DNA of 7,255 nucleotides from NCBI GenBank assembly GCA_021847625.1, contig JAJZQK010000158.1, positions 1 through 7,255 on the forward strand, in the 5' to 3' direction. The DNA comes from Chloroflexota bacterium (lineage in GTDB: Bacteria; Chloroflexota; FW602-bin22; JAMCYS01). Under the pieces are notes generated by a model that did no database searches, had not been told where the DNA came from, and saw nothing but the letters and a program-made list of their open reading frames with translations. Numbering within the stretch: the first letter of the stretch is position 1; each line of letters opens with the position of its first letter. This document shows positions 1-5,357 of this stretch, piece after piece. A program made the translations under genes and the position numbers.

Positions 1-1148
1 GGATTTATTCCTTCTACATCCCGACGAGGATCGTGTTCGGGGCGGATTCCTCCAAGACGGCCGGCGTCGAGTTGCGCGGCCTGGGCGGCCGCAAGGCGCT
101 GGTGGTGACGGACAAGGGAATCGAGAAGGCGGGCCTGCTGAAGGGCATCCTCGAATCGCTCGACAAGGCAGAAATGGGCTGGACGGTTTTCAACGGTGTT
201 GAGCCCAACCCGACGATCCCTTGTGTGGAGGCGTCGCTAGACACCTATCGCCGCGAGGGCTGCGACTGCCTGCTGGCCGTCGGCGGCGGCAGCTCGATGG
301 ACACGGCCAAGGCGACCGGCGTGCTCGTCGCCAACGGCGGCAAGATTACCGACTACGAGGGGATGAACAAGGTCGAGAAGGCCTTGCCACCTTACGTGGC
401 CGTGCCGACCACCTGCGGCACGGGGGCGGAGGCGACATATTTCGCCGTGATTACCGACCCGGCCCGCAAGTTCAAGTTCGCCGTGGGCTCGGACAAACAG
501 CTGCCGAGGGTCGCCCTCGTCGACCCGTTGCTGTTGGTGAACCTGCCGGGACCGATCGTCGCCTCGACCGGCATGGACGCACTGACCCACGCCGTGGAAT
601 CCTACTTGAACATCGACCATCAGCCCATCTGCGATGCCCTCGATCTGCAGGCGATCAAGATGATCGGCCGCTATCTGCGCCCGGCGGTGGCCAACGGCAA
701 CCTGGAGGCCATCGCGAACATGGTCCTGGCCAGCACCATCGCCGGCATGGGCTTCACGATCACCCGCGTTACCATCGTCCACGCGATGTCGCACCCCATC
801 AGCGCGCATGCCGGCGTGCCGCACGGGGTGGCCAACGCTATCCTCTTGCCCTACGCGATGGAGTGGAATGTCATCGGCATGCCGGAGCGCTACGCGGACA
901 TCGCCCAGGCCCTCGGGGAAGACACGTACGGGCTGACCACGATGGAGGCGGCCCATCTCGCGGTCGAGGCCGTGCGCGAACTGTCGGCGGACGTGGGCAT
1001 CCCCCGCACCATCGGCGAGGTCGGTATCAGCGAGGAGATGTTGCCGATACTGGCCGACGACGCCAGCAAGTCCGGCACCGTGCCGCTCAACCCGCGCCGA
1101 GTGACCAGGGACGATCTGTACAACATCTACAAGACGGCGCTCGGCTAG
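1..1148 (+). CDS. Iron-containing alcohol dehydrogenase (group III), 5'-partial
   Basis: NAD(P)-dependent, metal-dependent oxidoreductase that interconverts alcohols and aldehydes or ketones, probably cytoplasmic. The reading frame is open to the left edge (first complete codon at 3). Those first codons encode FYIPTRIVFGA, the typical N-terminal strand of the family, so the GTG at 33 is an internal codon and the true start lies just outside. About 381 residues are present, close to the usual 380-390. Numbering from base 3: the nucleotide-binding GGGSSMD is at 94-100 and PTTCGTGAE at 135-143. The four metal ligands fit D192, H196, H260 and H274, with the D-x3-H and H-x13-H spacing of E. coli FucO; the H at 264 corresponds to the extra conserved His. 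The C-terminus is complete (TAG at 1146). Substrate cannot be told from sequence: 1,3-propanediol dehydrogenase, lactaldehyde reductase and others share these motifs. It lies 48 bp upstream of the DinB-like gene and is probably cotranscribed with it. Confidence 0.93.
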   Translation, partial: IYSFYIPTRIVFGADSSKTAGVELRGLGGRKALVVTDKGIEKAGLLKGILESLDKAEMGWTVFNGVEPNPTIPCVEASLDTYRREGCDCLLAVGGGSSMDTAKATGVLVANGGKITDYEGMNKVEKALPPYVAVPTTCGTGAEATYFAVITDPARKFKFAVGSDKQLPRVALVDPLLLVNLPGPIVASTGMDALTHAVESYLNIDHQPICDALDLQAIKMIGRYLRPAVANGNLEAIANMVLASTIAGMGFTITRVTIVHAMSHPISAHAGVPHGVANAILLPYAMEWNVIGMPERYADIAQALGEDTYGLTTMEAAHLAVEAVRELSADVGIPRTIGEVGISEEMLPILADDASKSGTVPLNPRRVTRDDLYNIYKTALG

Positions 1149-1184
1149 CGTCATTTCGTTAGCCCGATTTTCTAAACACACATC

Positions 1185-1192
1185 TGGAGGAG
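1185..1192 (+). promoter_or_regulatory. Strong ribosome binding site of the DinB-like gene
   Basis: TGGAGGAG lies 4 bases before the ATG at 1197. It is a near-perfect anti-Shine-Dalgarno match and fixes the start of the 137-residue protein. No convincing promoter is visible in the 48 bp between the genes, which favours read-through from the dehydrogenase. Confidence 0.8.
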
Positions 1193-1196
1193 TAGA

Positions 1197-1610
1197 ATGG
1201 ATCAGTCTATCGTCGACATGCGGAACCAGTTGCAGGCTATGAGCCTGGAGATCGAGGCGGCGTTGGCAGGGCTGACGGAGGCCGACCTCAACAAGCCGGC
1301 CAACTGGACAGGCAAGGATACCAACGTGCGCTTCTTGCTGCACAGGCTCACCGCCCACGTGCTGGATCACACGCTGCAGATCCGCAAGGCCCGGCGGGCG
1401 ATGGGCATCGCCCCCAGCGAGACCCAGATGATCCTCTCGCAGTTCATGGAGGCCGAGGCAGCCATGCTCGGCGAGTGCGCCGGCCTCAGCGCCGAGCAGT
1501 TCGAGAAGGGTCCCGCCGCGGGTGAGTGGTCGGCCAAGCAGGTGCTGGAGCACGTGCTGACCACCCAGAAGAAGGCGCTGGAGAGCATCCAGGCCGCGGC
1601 CAGCAAGTAG
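1197..1610 (+). CDS. DinB-like (DinB/YfiT superfamily) helical-bundle protein
   Basis: A 137-residue soluble protein with no signal peptide or membrane segment, predicted to be almost all helix. Two stretches resemble the DinB/DUF664-type signature of a Trp followed by a helix with a His: NWTGKDTNVRFLLHRL (36-51) and GEWSAKQVLEHVL (109-121). The first is followed by further histidines (H54, H58), giving a His-rich helix with H49, H54 and H58 that could bind a divalent metal as in other DinB-fold proteins. H119 is the candidate in the last helix. The two halves look like a repeat (AGL-T/S-x-x-x-L/F, then W, then H). Members of this fold include metal-dependent thiol transferases (bacillithiol or mycothiol) and many proteins of unknown role, so no reaction is assigned. 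The length is slightly short for the family (about 140-170). It follows the alcohol dehydrogenase and precedes a strong hairpin. Confidence 0.6.
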   Translation: MDQSIVDMRNQLQAMSLEIEAALAGLTEADLNKPANWTGKDTNVRFLLHRLTAHVLDHTLQIRKARRAMGIAPSETQMILSQFMEAEAAMLGECAGLSAEQFEKGPAAGEWSAKQVLEHVLTTQKKALESIQAAASK

Positions 1611-1642
1611 TCCTGGTCACTGCACTGCCCAACCAAGCACGA

Positions 1643-1677
1643 AAAGGGGTACGAGGGAAGACGCCTCGTACCCCTTT
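1643..1677 (+). terminator. Perfect 14-bp hairpin, probable terminator of the ADH/DinB-like unit
   Basis: AAAGGGGTACGAGG (1643-1656) pairs without mismatch with CCTCGTACCCCTTT (1664-1677), with a 7-base loop. It starts 32 bases after the stop of the DinB-like gene. The trailing sequence is CACTGTCTGCCTTT, so the classic U-run is reduced to the TTT closing the stem. On the minus strand the hairpin is followed by TTCGTGC, also poor in T. It may act in both directions, since the gene on the other side reads towards it. Confidence 0.6.
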
Positions 1678-1760
1678 CACTGTCTGCCTTTGGACTAAAT
1701 AGTCTGGCCTTATCCTTGCTGCACGGCCGGCCGGTGAGATATTCCAGCTGCCGCCTTGGC

Positions 1761-1786
1761 GTCATTCCCGCGGAAGCGGGAATCCA
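1761..1786 (-). repeat. 26-bp palindromic repeat, type A, inverted copy
   Basis: The stem ATTCCCGC (1764-1771) pairs with GCGGGAAT (1776-1783) around a 4-base loop, flanked by GTC and CCA. It is the reverse complement of the elements at 1836-1861 and 4511-4536 at 23 of 26 bases (versus 1836-1861). Two of the three differences are the two sides of one stem pair (T-A here, C-G in the other copies), so the hairpin is preserved. Confidence 0.75.
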
Positions 1787-1801
1787 TCCGGTGCACGGCC
1801 A

Positions 1802-1831
1802 GAGGGCGAACGCCGTTCGCCCCTACAAATA
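1802..1831 (+). repeat. 30-bp repeat, type B (palindromic core), copy 1
   Basis: The core GGGCGAACGCCGTTCGCCC (1804-1822) has two 8-base arms and a 3-base loop, followed by CTACAAATA. All 30 bases are identical to 4456-4485, in the same orientation, on the other side of the GT39 gene. Confidence 0.85.
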
Positions 1832-1835
1832 ACGT

Positions 1836-1861
1836 TGGATCCCCGCTTGCGCGGGGATGAC
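1836..1861 (+). repeat. 26-bp palindromic repeat, type A, copy 2
   Basis: The stem ATCCCCGC (1839-1846) pairs with GCGGGGAT (1851-1858) around TTGC, flanked by TGG and GAC. It matches 4511-4536 in the same orientation except for one loop base, and is inverted relative to 1761-1786. It lies 4 bases after the type B repeat. Confidence 0.8.
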
Positions 1862-1880
1862 AGGGATGCCGACAGAGGCT

Positions 1881-1920
1881 CCGTTGGCCCTTCCGCTAGC
1901 GAGCACCCGGGCAGCAACGG
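1881..1920 (-). terminator. Bulged hairpin just downstream of the GT39 gene, possible terminator
   Basis: On the plus strand CCGTTGGCCC (1881-1890) can pair with GGGC (1909-1912) and CAACGG (1915-1920), leaving a 2-base bulge (1913-1914). The loop contains the palindrome CGCTAGCG (1894-1901). On the minus strand it begins 14 bases after the GT39 stop codon, the right place for a terminator, but no U-run follows, so it could equally be an RNA 3'-end stabiliser or chance. Confidence 0.3.
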
Positions 1921-1934
1921 CTACTTCGGACTAT

Positions 1935-4085
1935 TTAGTTGGCAGGTAGCACTTCGATTGGTCCCAACCTGACCGAATTGCCGGTCGCCTTGCCGCTTGC
2001 GTCCACCCACGGCGTGGCGGCGCCGTCGTCCCGAACATGAGCGCTGAGTTTGAGCCACACGGGCGAAGGGCCGAGGCCGGCCGGTAACTGAAGCTCGTAG
2101 TAGGCCACGGGCAGGTCCTCCGCCCGCCAATCTTCGAGGTTGTCGCGCCCGACCCTGTCCTGATACCAGGCTACCTCCCAATCCTCGGTTGCGATGATCT
2201 TCCCTGTGCTGTCCACTAAACGGGCGGAGAGGTTGTATTCGGGGTCGAGCGAATCGCCCGTGCCGGCGGGCACGTCCCAGAGGACGGCGAGGGTGATCTT
2301 CTCGCCCGTCTTGACCTCCCGGGGAAGGGAATAGCCGAGCAAACGCATCCGGTTGGCGAGGGGCAGCTGGGCCGGCTTGGCGAGGGCAGCCAGTTCCTCG
2401 GCCGCCTTCTCCGGCGACAGGTAGAAGAAGCGGTAGTAGGTATAGCCGCTCGGACCCCGCACGGCGCGGTCGGGCAGCTCGACGTACCCGAGGTCGGCAA
2501 GGCGAGCGACGACGGCGCTGTCGTCCCGCGGCGTGAACGGTTTCTGGTCCGAGAAGACGATGCTGTCGTTGGCGAGCAAGAAGAGGGCCCCCGCCGAGGG
2601 ATCGCGGGGCAGCGCCAGCCCCTCGCGGGTATCCAGCTCGTTGATCTGCAGGTCGGGCCGCCCGAGGTAGCGCAGCGGCTCCCATTGCAGGTCGGTGTAA
2701 GAGTAGACCGGCGCCGGCCCCACCTCCTTCTGCAGCTCGCGGATGGTGTCTACCGCCCGCTGGGTGTAGAGGAGCGGCACGCCGTAGTGCCCCAGCGTCT
2801 CCTGTTGCTCGACATAATCCAGGTAGCGCCAGAAGTAGACGGCCTGGGAAACGCCGATGAACAGCACGACCGCGGCGATGGCCCCTGGCGCCAGCCAGGC
2901 GAGGTTCGGCGGCCAACGCCGCGCGGCGTTGGCCGCGTATTGCAGGGGGTACACCAGGGCGACGCCCATCAGAATGTACTGCACGGGGACGGTGTTGATG
3001 AAGTAGTGTGGGTAGAAGGCCATGGAGTGCCGCAGCGAGACGACCATCGGCACGAAGAACCACAAGAGCAGCAGCAGGTACTTCTCCCACTCGCCCTGGC
3101 TCACCGCGGACTTCGGCAGCAGCCTCTTGCCGGCGTAGAAGGCGCTGAGGGCGAGGCCCAGGTAGAGCAGCCAGGTGGCGAGGTCGTTCTGCACCGTGAG
3201 GTCGGGCAGCTGCCAGTCGCCGAGGAAGGAGTAGCCCATCATCGTGGGGTAGTACCGCGCCGAGGCCATCGTCACCAAGTTCTTGAGCGCTTCCAGGTCG
3301 ATGCGGGCCGGCGCCGTGCCGGCGTTCAGGAACAGATGGACGCTGAGGAACCTGTGGAGGTACTCGTTCCAGATATACGGGGCGGCCGCCAACAGGCCAA
3401 GCACGCCCCCCAGGAGCAGGGGATGCAGACCGATGCGTCGCCAGAACAGCACGGCGACGACGAATAGAAGCGGCGCGTAGAAGATCGACGAGGGGTGCAA
3501 CAAGAACAGCACGACCCCCAGCAGCATGGCCAGGGAGAAGTAGTAGCGCTTGCGTTGGATGACCGCCGCGTAGACGGCGGCGAACAGCAGCACCGTGAAG
3601 ATGGGGGCCATGTTCGGCGTCCAGACCTTGCGCGCGTACTGCAACGCCCACGGGTTGGTGACGAAGAAGGCGGCGGCCACCAGTCCCACCCGGCGACCGT
3701 AGTAGCGGCTGGCCAGCAGGTAGGTGCCGACGACGGCAAGCATCTGCAGCAGCCCGACGAAGGCATTGGCGACCAGGGGGTCCTTCGATATCGCCACCGG
3801 GATGGCCAGCAAGTAGATCTCGACGGCGCCCTGGGCGGTGCCCAGAGAGGACTGGATGCCCACGAGCGGGAAGTCGCCCTTGGTGAGCCAGTCGTAGGCC
3901 CGGTTGAGAACCCAAGCCTGGTCGCGGCTGTATTCGGAGTAGGCGAGCCGGTCCCAGCGCAAGGCGAGGCCCGCCACGATAAGGGCGAAAAGGATAACTA
4001 GGGGGGCGACGCGGGCCAGCGTCGACCGCTTGGGGACGGTCCCCTCTTCCCTAACCTCCTGACCGATTACGCCGATAGTCCGCAA
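1935..4085 (-). CDS. GT39/ArnT-like membrane glycosyltransferase with C-terminal soluble domain
   Basis: A 716-residue multi-pass inner-membrane protein of the GT-C fold. Family enzymes move a sugar from a polyprenyl-phosphate donor to a protein, lipid or glycan outside the membrane. Hydrophobic segments lie near 26-43, 88-100, 107-125, 133-149, 158-176, 182-197, 202-214, 220-237, 303-317, 336-350, 364-384 and 399-418. The first outside loop has the expected acidic residue in YSRDQA (D55), matching the catalytic Asp position of PMT/ArnT enzymes. FYPHYFINTVP (357-367) resembles the late conserved loop of the family. After the last membrane segment about 290 residues are soluble; residues 578-715 (RLLGYSLPREVKTGEKITLAVLW, split as RLLGY...LAVLW, then ARLVD, EDW and YELQLPAG) resemble a beta-rich domain fused to such enzymes in Chloroflexota, as I recall. 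The start is the TTG at 4085, chosen because of the ribosome binding site and promoter before it; no ATG or GTG lies between it and the first membrane helix in frame. Donor and acceptor are unknown. Confidence 0.82.
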   Translation of the reverse strand: MRTIGVIGQEVREEGTVPKRSTLARVAPLVILFALIVAGLALRWDRLAYSEYSRDQAWVLNRAYDWLTKGDFPLVGIQSSLGTAQGAVEIYLLAIPVAISKDPLVANAFVGLLQMLAVVGTYLLASRYYGRRVGLVAAAFFVTNPWALQYARKVWTPNMAPIFTVLLFAAVYAAVIQRKRYYFSLAMLLGVVLFLLHPSSIFYAPLLFVVAVLFWRRIGLHPLLLGGVLGLLAAAPYIWNEYLHRFLSVHLFLNAGTAPARIDLEALKNLVTMASARYYPTMMGYSFLGDWQLPDLTVQNDLATWLLYLGLALSAFYAGKRLLPKSAVSQGEWEKYLLLLLWFFVPMVVSLRHSMAFYPHYFINTVPVQYILMGVALVYPLQYAANAARRWPPNLAWLAPGAIAAVVLFIGVSQAVYFWRYLDYVEQQETLGHYGVPLLYTQRAVDTIRELQKEVGPAPVYSYTDLQWEPLRYLGRPDLQINELDTREGLALPRDPSAGALFLLANDSIVFSDQKPFTPRDDSAVVARLADLGYVELPDRAVRGPSGYTYYRFFYLSPEKAAEELAALAKPAQLPLANRMRLLGYSLPREVKTGEKITLAVLWDVPAGTGDSLDPEYNLSARLVDSTGKIIATEDWEVAWYQDRVGRDNLEDWRAEDLPVAYYELQLPAGLGPSPVWLKLSAHVRDDGAATPWVDASGKATGNSVRLGPIEVLPAN

Positions 4086-4088
4086 GTT

Positions 4089-4096
4089 CTCCCCTC
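4089..4096 (-). promoter_or_regulatory. Ribosome binding site supporting the TTG start of GT39
   Basis: On the minus strand GAGGGGAG precedes the TTG at 4085 by 3 bases, with the GAGG part at 7 bases. This is the only good Shine-Dalgarno match near the start of the frame and decides for the unusual TTG codon. Confidence 0.6.
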
Positions 4097-4138
4097 GTCC
4101 TCGGGTGTTATGCCGTTATTCATAGGCCAGACCGGAGC

Positions 4139-4167
4139 ATTATACAGGGGTGGCTGGGGACGGTCAA
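4139..4167 (-). promoter_or_regulatory. Near-consensus sigma-70 promoter of the GT39 gene
   Basis: Read on the minus strand, TTGACC (4167-4162) and TATAAT (4144-4139) are separated by exactly 17 bases. The -10 is a perfect match and is preceded by TG, and the -35 differs from TTGACA by one base. Transcription should start near 4132, giving a leader of about 47 bases with the ribosome binding site at its end. In such GC-rich DNA this combination is unlikely to be chance, and it makes the GT39 gene independent of the operon to its right. Confidence 0.78.
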
Positions 4168-4239
4168 CGCGTTCCTTGCCTCACCGCCAATTGCCACCGC
4201 ATTGGCCGGTCCCTCTCTAAACCGATGCCAAGGTAGACA

Positions 4240-4257
4240 AATCAACGGCGGTTGATT
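4240..4257. repeat. 18-bp palindrome AATCAAC-GGCG-GTTGATT
   Basis: Two perfect 7-base arms are separated by 4 bases, about 75 bp upstream of the GT39 -35 box. It could be a regulator-binding site or a small hairpin. There is no second copy in the window to support a regulatory role. Confidence 0.35.
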
Positions 4258-4261
4258 GGCC

Positions 4262-4286
4262 GTAGGGGCTACCGGCGGTCGCCCTT
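4262..4286 (-). repeat. Degenerate inverted copy of type B repeat
   Basis: It matches the reverse complement of the type B repeat (1802-1831, 4456-4485) at 21 of 25 bases. The hairpin GGGCTACC-GGC-GGTCGCCC keeps 7 of 8 pairs: one A-T pair of the canonical stem has become C-G on both sides, while one position is unpaired. Confidence 0.6.
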
Positions 4287-4346
4287 TGGTGCTAAAGCAA
4301 GGTTCGTGATGTTGCCAGAAACCCGCCGTGCGGCCGGGCCAGCGTT

Positions 4347-4381
4347 CCCTCTCCCTTCCAGGGCGAAGGTCAGGGTGAGGG
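4347..4381 (+). repeat. Possible decayed CCCTCTCCCTT...GGTGAGGG repeat
   Basis: CCCTCTCCCTTCCAGGGCGA followed by AGGTCAGGGTGAGGG resembles a widespread intergenic repeat in which CCCTCTCCC pairs with GGGAGAGGG. The second arm is altered here (GGGCGAAGG), so the stem is imperfect. Recognition is from memory of similar sequences and there is only this copy in the window. Confidence 0.3.
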
Positions 4382-4391
4382 TCGTCCCAGC

Positions 4392-4428
4392 GCCTGCCCT
4401 ACGGCTTGCCCAGGGCCCCGGGGCAGGC
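4392..4428. repeat. Hairpin GCCTGCCC/GGGCAGGC in the repeat block
   Basis: Perfect 8-base arms (4392-4399 and 4421-4428) enclose 21 bases that contain further GC-rich self-complementary sequence. CCCTACGG recurs at 4397-4404 and 4441-4448. It is probably another palindromic element or part of one. Confidence 0.35.
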
Positions 4429-4455
4429 AGAGCCGCCGGCCCCTACGGGTTACCG

Positions 4456-4485
4456 GAGGGCGAACGCCGTTCGCCCCTACAAATA
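4456..4485 (+). repeat. 30-bp repeat, type B (palindromic core), copy 2
   Basis: Identical over 30 bases to 1802-1831 and in the same orientation, with core GGGCGAACGCCGTTCGCCC at 4458-4476. Here 25 bases separate it from the next type A element, compared with 4 bases in the first block. Confidence 0.85.
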
Positions 4486-4510
4486 GCAGACGGACCGTCA
4501 CCAAGGACGA

Positions 4511-4536
4511 TGGATCCCCGCTTTCGCGGGGATGAC
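4511..4536 (+). repeat. 26-bp palindromic repeat, type A, copy 3
   Basis: The stem ATCCCCGC (4514-4521) pairs with GCGGGGAT (4526-4533) around TTTC, flanked by TGG and GAC. It is one base different from 1836-1861, in the loop. It lies 36 bases past the HAD stop codon on the minus strand and may also stabilise that transcript's 3' end. Confidence 0.8.
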
Positions 4537-4571
4537 GAATGAGGGGCTGCCATTTCCCTCTCGACTCTGCA

Positions 4572-5357
4572 TTAGGACCCGCGGGGTGGGCAGATGGCGA
4601 GGAGGTCGAGCATTGACAGGGGCGTGTAGTCGGGGTGCTGGGCGAGCAGCTCCTCGTGCGCAAACGGTCCCCAGAAGGCGGCAGCGGTGAGGGTGCCGGC
4701 CGCCTTTCCCGCCTGCACGTCGAGCACACTGTCGCCGACGAAGAGGGTTTCTTGCGGCTGCTTGCCGACGTTCGCCAGGGCCATGAGTATCGGCCGGGGG
4801 TTCGGCTTGTGCACGGGGGTATCGTCGGCGGTGATGACGGTCTCCATGAAGGCAGCCAAGCCATAGTGGGCGATGCTCCGCTCGGCGATGGCGCGGCCCT
4901 TGGAAGTGACGATGCCCAACACGTAGCCCCGCCGCTGCAGCTCGGCCAGCGTCTCGTTGACATGCGGGAAAGGGCGGATGAGGGCGTCGTGCTGGCTGGC
5001 GTTGTACCTGCGGTACGCCTTCACCAACCTGTCGACGAGCGCCTCTTCCGACGGTACTTGGCCCGGGGTTTGCGCGCTCACGGTCGCCGCCGGCTGGTCC
5101 GTTTCCATCGCCTCCTCGATCTTGAGGCCCCCGCTCCGGCCGAGGCCGACGACCAGCTCGCGCATCGCGTCCACGAGCGGGCGCCCGTATTGGCCGAGGA
5201 GCTCCTCGTCCGTCGGTATGTAGCCGAGCATCTTATTCAGCGTATAGCGATATGACTCGAAGATGAGCGTCGTAGTGTCGATGAGCGTGCCGTCCAGGTC
5301 GAAGAGGACGCAGGTGAGCGGCAAGCGCCCTTTCCTTGAATCCGCGGGGATTGCCAT
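4572..5357 (-). CDS. HAD-superfamily hydrolase (phosphoglycolate phosphatase-like)
   Basis: A 261-residue cytoplasmic phosphatase of the haloacid dehalogenase superfamily. All four motifs are present: FDLDGTLID (nucleophile D20 and acid D22), VTSKG (T151), HKPNP (K184) and GDSVLD (D209, D213). A helical cap lies between motifs I and II (about 30-130), as in the Gph/PpaX/beta-phosphoglucomutase group. The cap contains a Gly/Ala/Pro-rich, probably flexible stretch at 73-104 that looks like an insertion. The ATG shares one base with the stop of the Wzz-like gene (TAATG), implying coupled translation. A TTG at residue 12 (5322-5324) has a better ribosome binding site (AAGGAAAGG) just before it and would give a more usual N-terminus; it is the main alternative start. 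Its place in a polysaccharide operon suggests a sugar phosphate or lipid phosphate substrate, but general phosphoglycolate or pyrophosphate salvage fits too. Confidence 0.88.
   Translation of the reverse strand: MAIPADSRKGRLPLTCVLFDLDGTLIDTTTLIFESYRYTLNKMLGYIPTDEELLGQYGRPLVDAMRELVVGLGRSGGLKIEEAMETDQPAATVSAQTPGQVPSEEALVDRLVKAYRRYNASQHDALIRPFPHVNETLAELQRRGYVLGIVTSKGRAIAERSIAHYGLAAFMETVITADDTPVHKPNPRPILMALANVGKQPQETLFVGDSVLDVQAGKAAGTLTAAAFWGPFAHEELLAQHPDYTPLSMLDLLAICPPRGS

Larger units (their letters stand above)
1611..1934. other. Convergent intergenic region with hairpins and REP-like repeats
   Basis: This is the 324-bp gap between the convergent DinB-like and GT39 genes. In order it holds the 14-bp hairpin (1643-1677), a stretch without recognised features (1678-1760), an inverted pair of 26-bp palindromic elements (1761-1786 and 1836-1861) enclosing a third palindrome (1802-1831), and a bulged hairpin (1881-1920). 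I see no plausible gene in it; reading frames crossing it are antisense extensions of coding frames. Confidence 0.7.
4086..4571. other. Intergenic region with promoter and mosaic of palindromic repeats
   Basis: This 486-bp gap lies between the end of the HAD gene and the start of the GT39 gene, both on the minus strand. The 4086-4170 part is the leader and promoter. From 4186 to 4257 there are small inverted repeats (GCCAAT/ATTGGC at 4186-4206; AATCAAC/GTTGATT at 4240-4257). From 4262 to 4536 it is a patchwork of repeat elements. Open frames through it (one of 96 codons on the plus strand) are made of repeats and are not credible genes. Confidence 0.7.

Noticed and set aside
237..1553. 438-codon antisense open frame across the dehydrogenase and DinB-like genes
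   Set aside because: It crosses two real genes and their gap, is rich in His, Arg, Gly and Val, and has no recognisable domain.
1761..1861. Repeats considered as a CRISPR array
   Set aside because: Only single copies in alternating orientation with unequal 4 to 25 base spacing, no spacers of uniform length and no cas genes.
1921..3915. Long 664-codon open frame on the minus strand overlapping the GT39 gene
   Set aside because: It is a different frame of the same strand, rich in Arg, Ala, Gly and Pro as expected from a GC-rich shadow frame. The 716-residue frame has membrane segments and family motifs.
4031..4044. Palindrome GGGGACGGTCCCC near the start of the GT39 gene as an operator
   Set aside because: It lies within codons 14-18 of the gene, only half of it recurs upstream, and a GC-rich palindrome of this length is expected by chance; mentioned only as a side note to the promoter.
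4252..4542. 96-codon plus-strand open frame between the GT39 and HAD genes
   Set aside because: It is composed almost wholly of the palindromic repeats and lacks a ribosome binding site.
4370..4963. 197-codon minus-strand frame overlapping the end of the HAD gene
   Set aside because: A shadow frame of the HAD gene extended into the repeat block, with low-complexity Ser/Arg/Pro composition.
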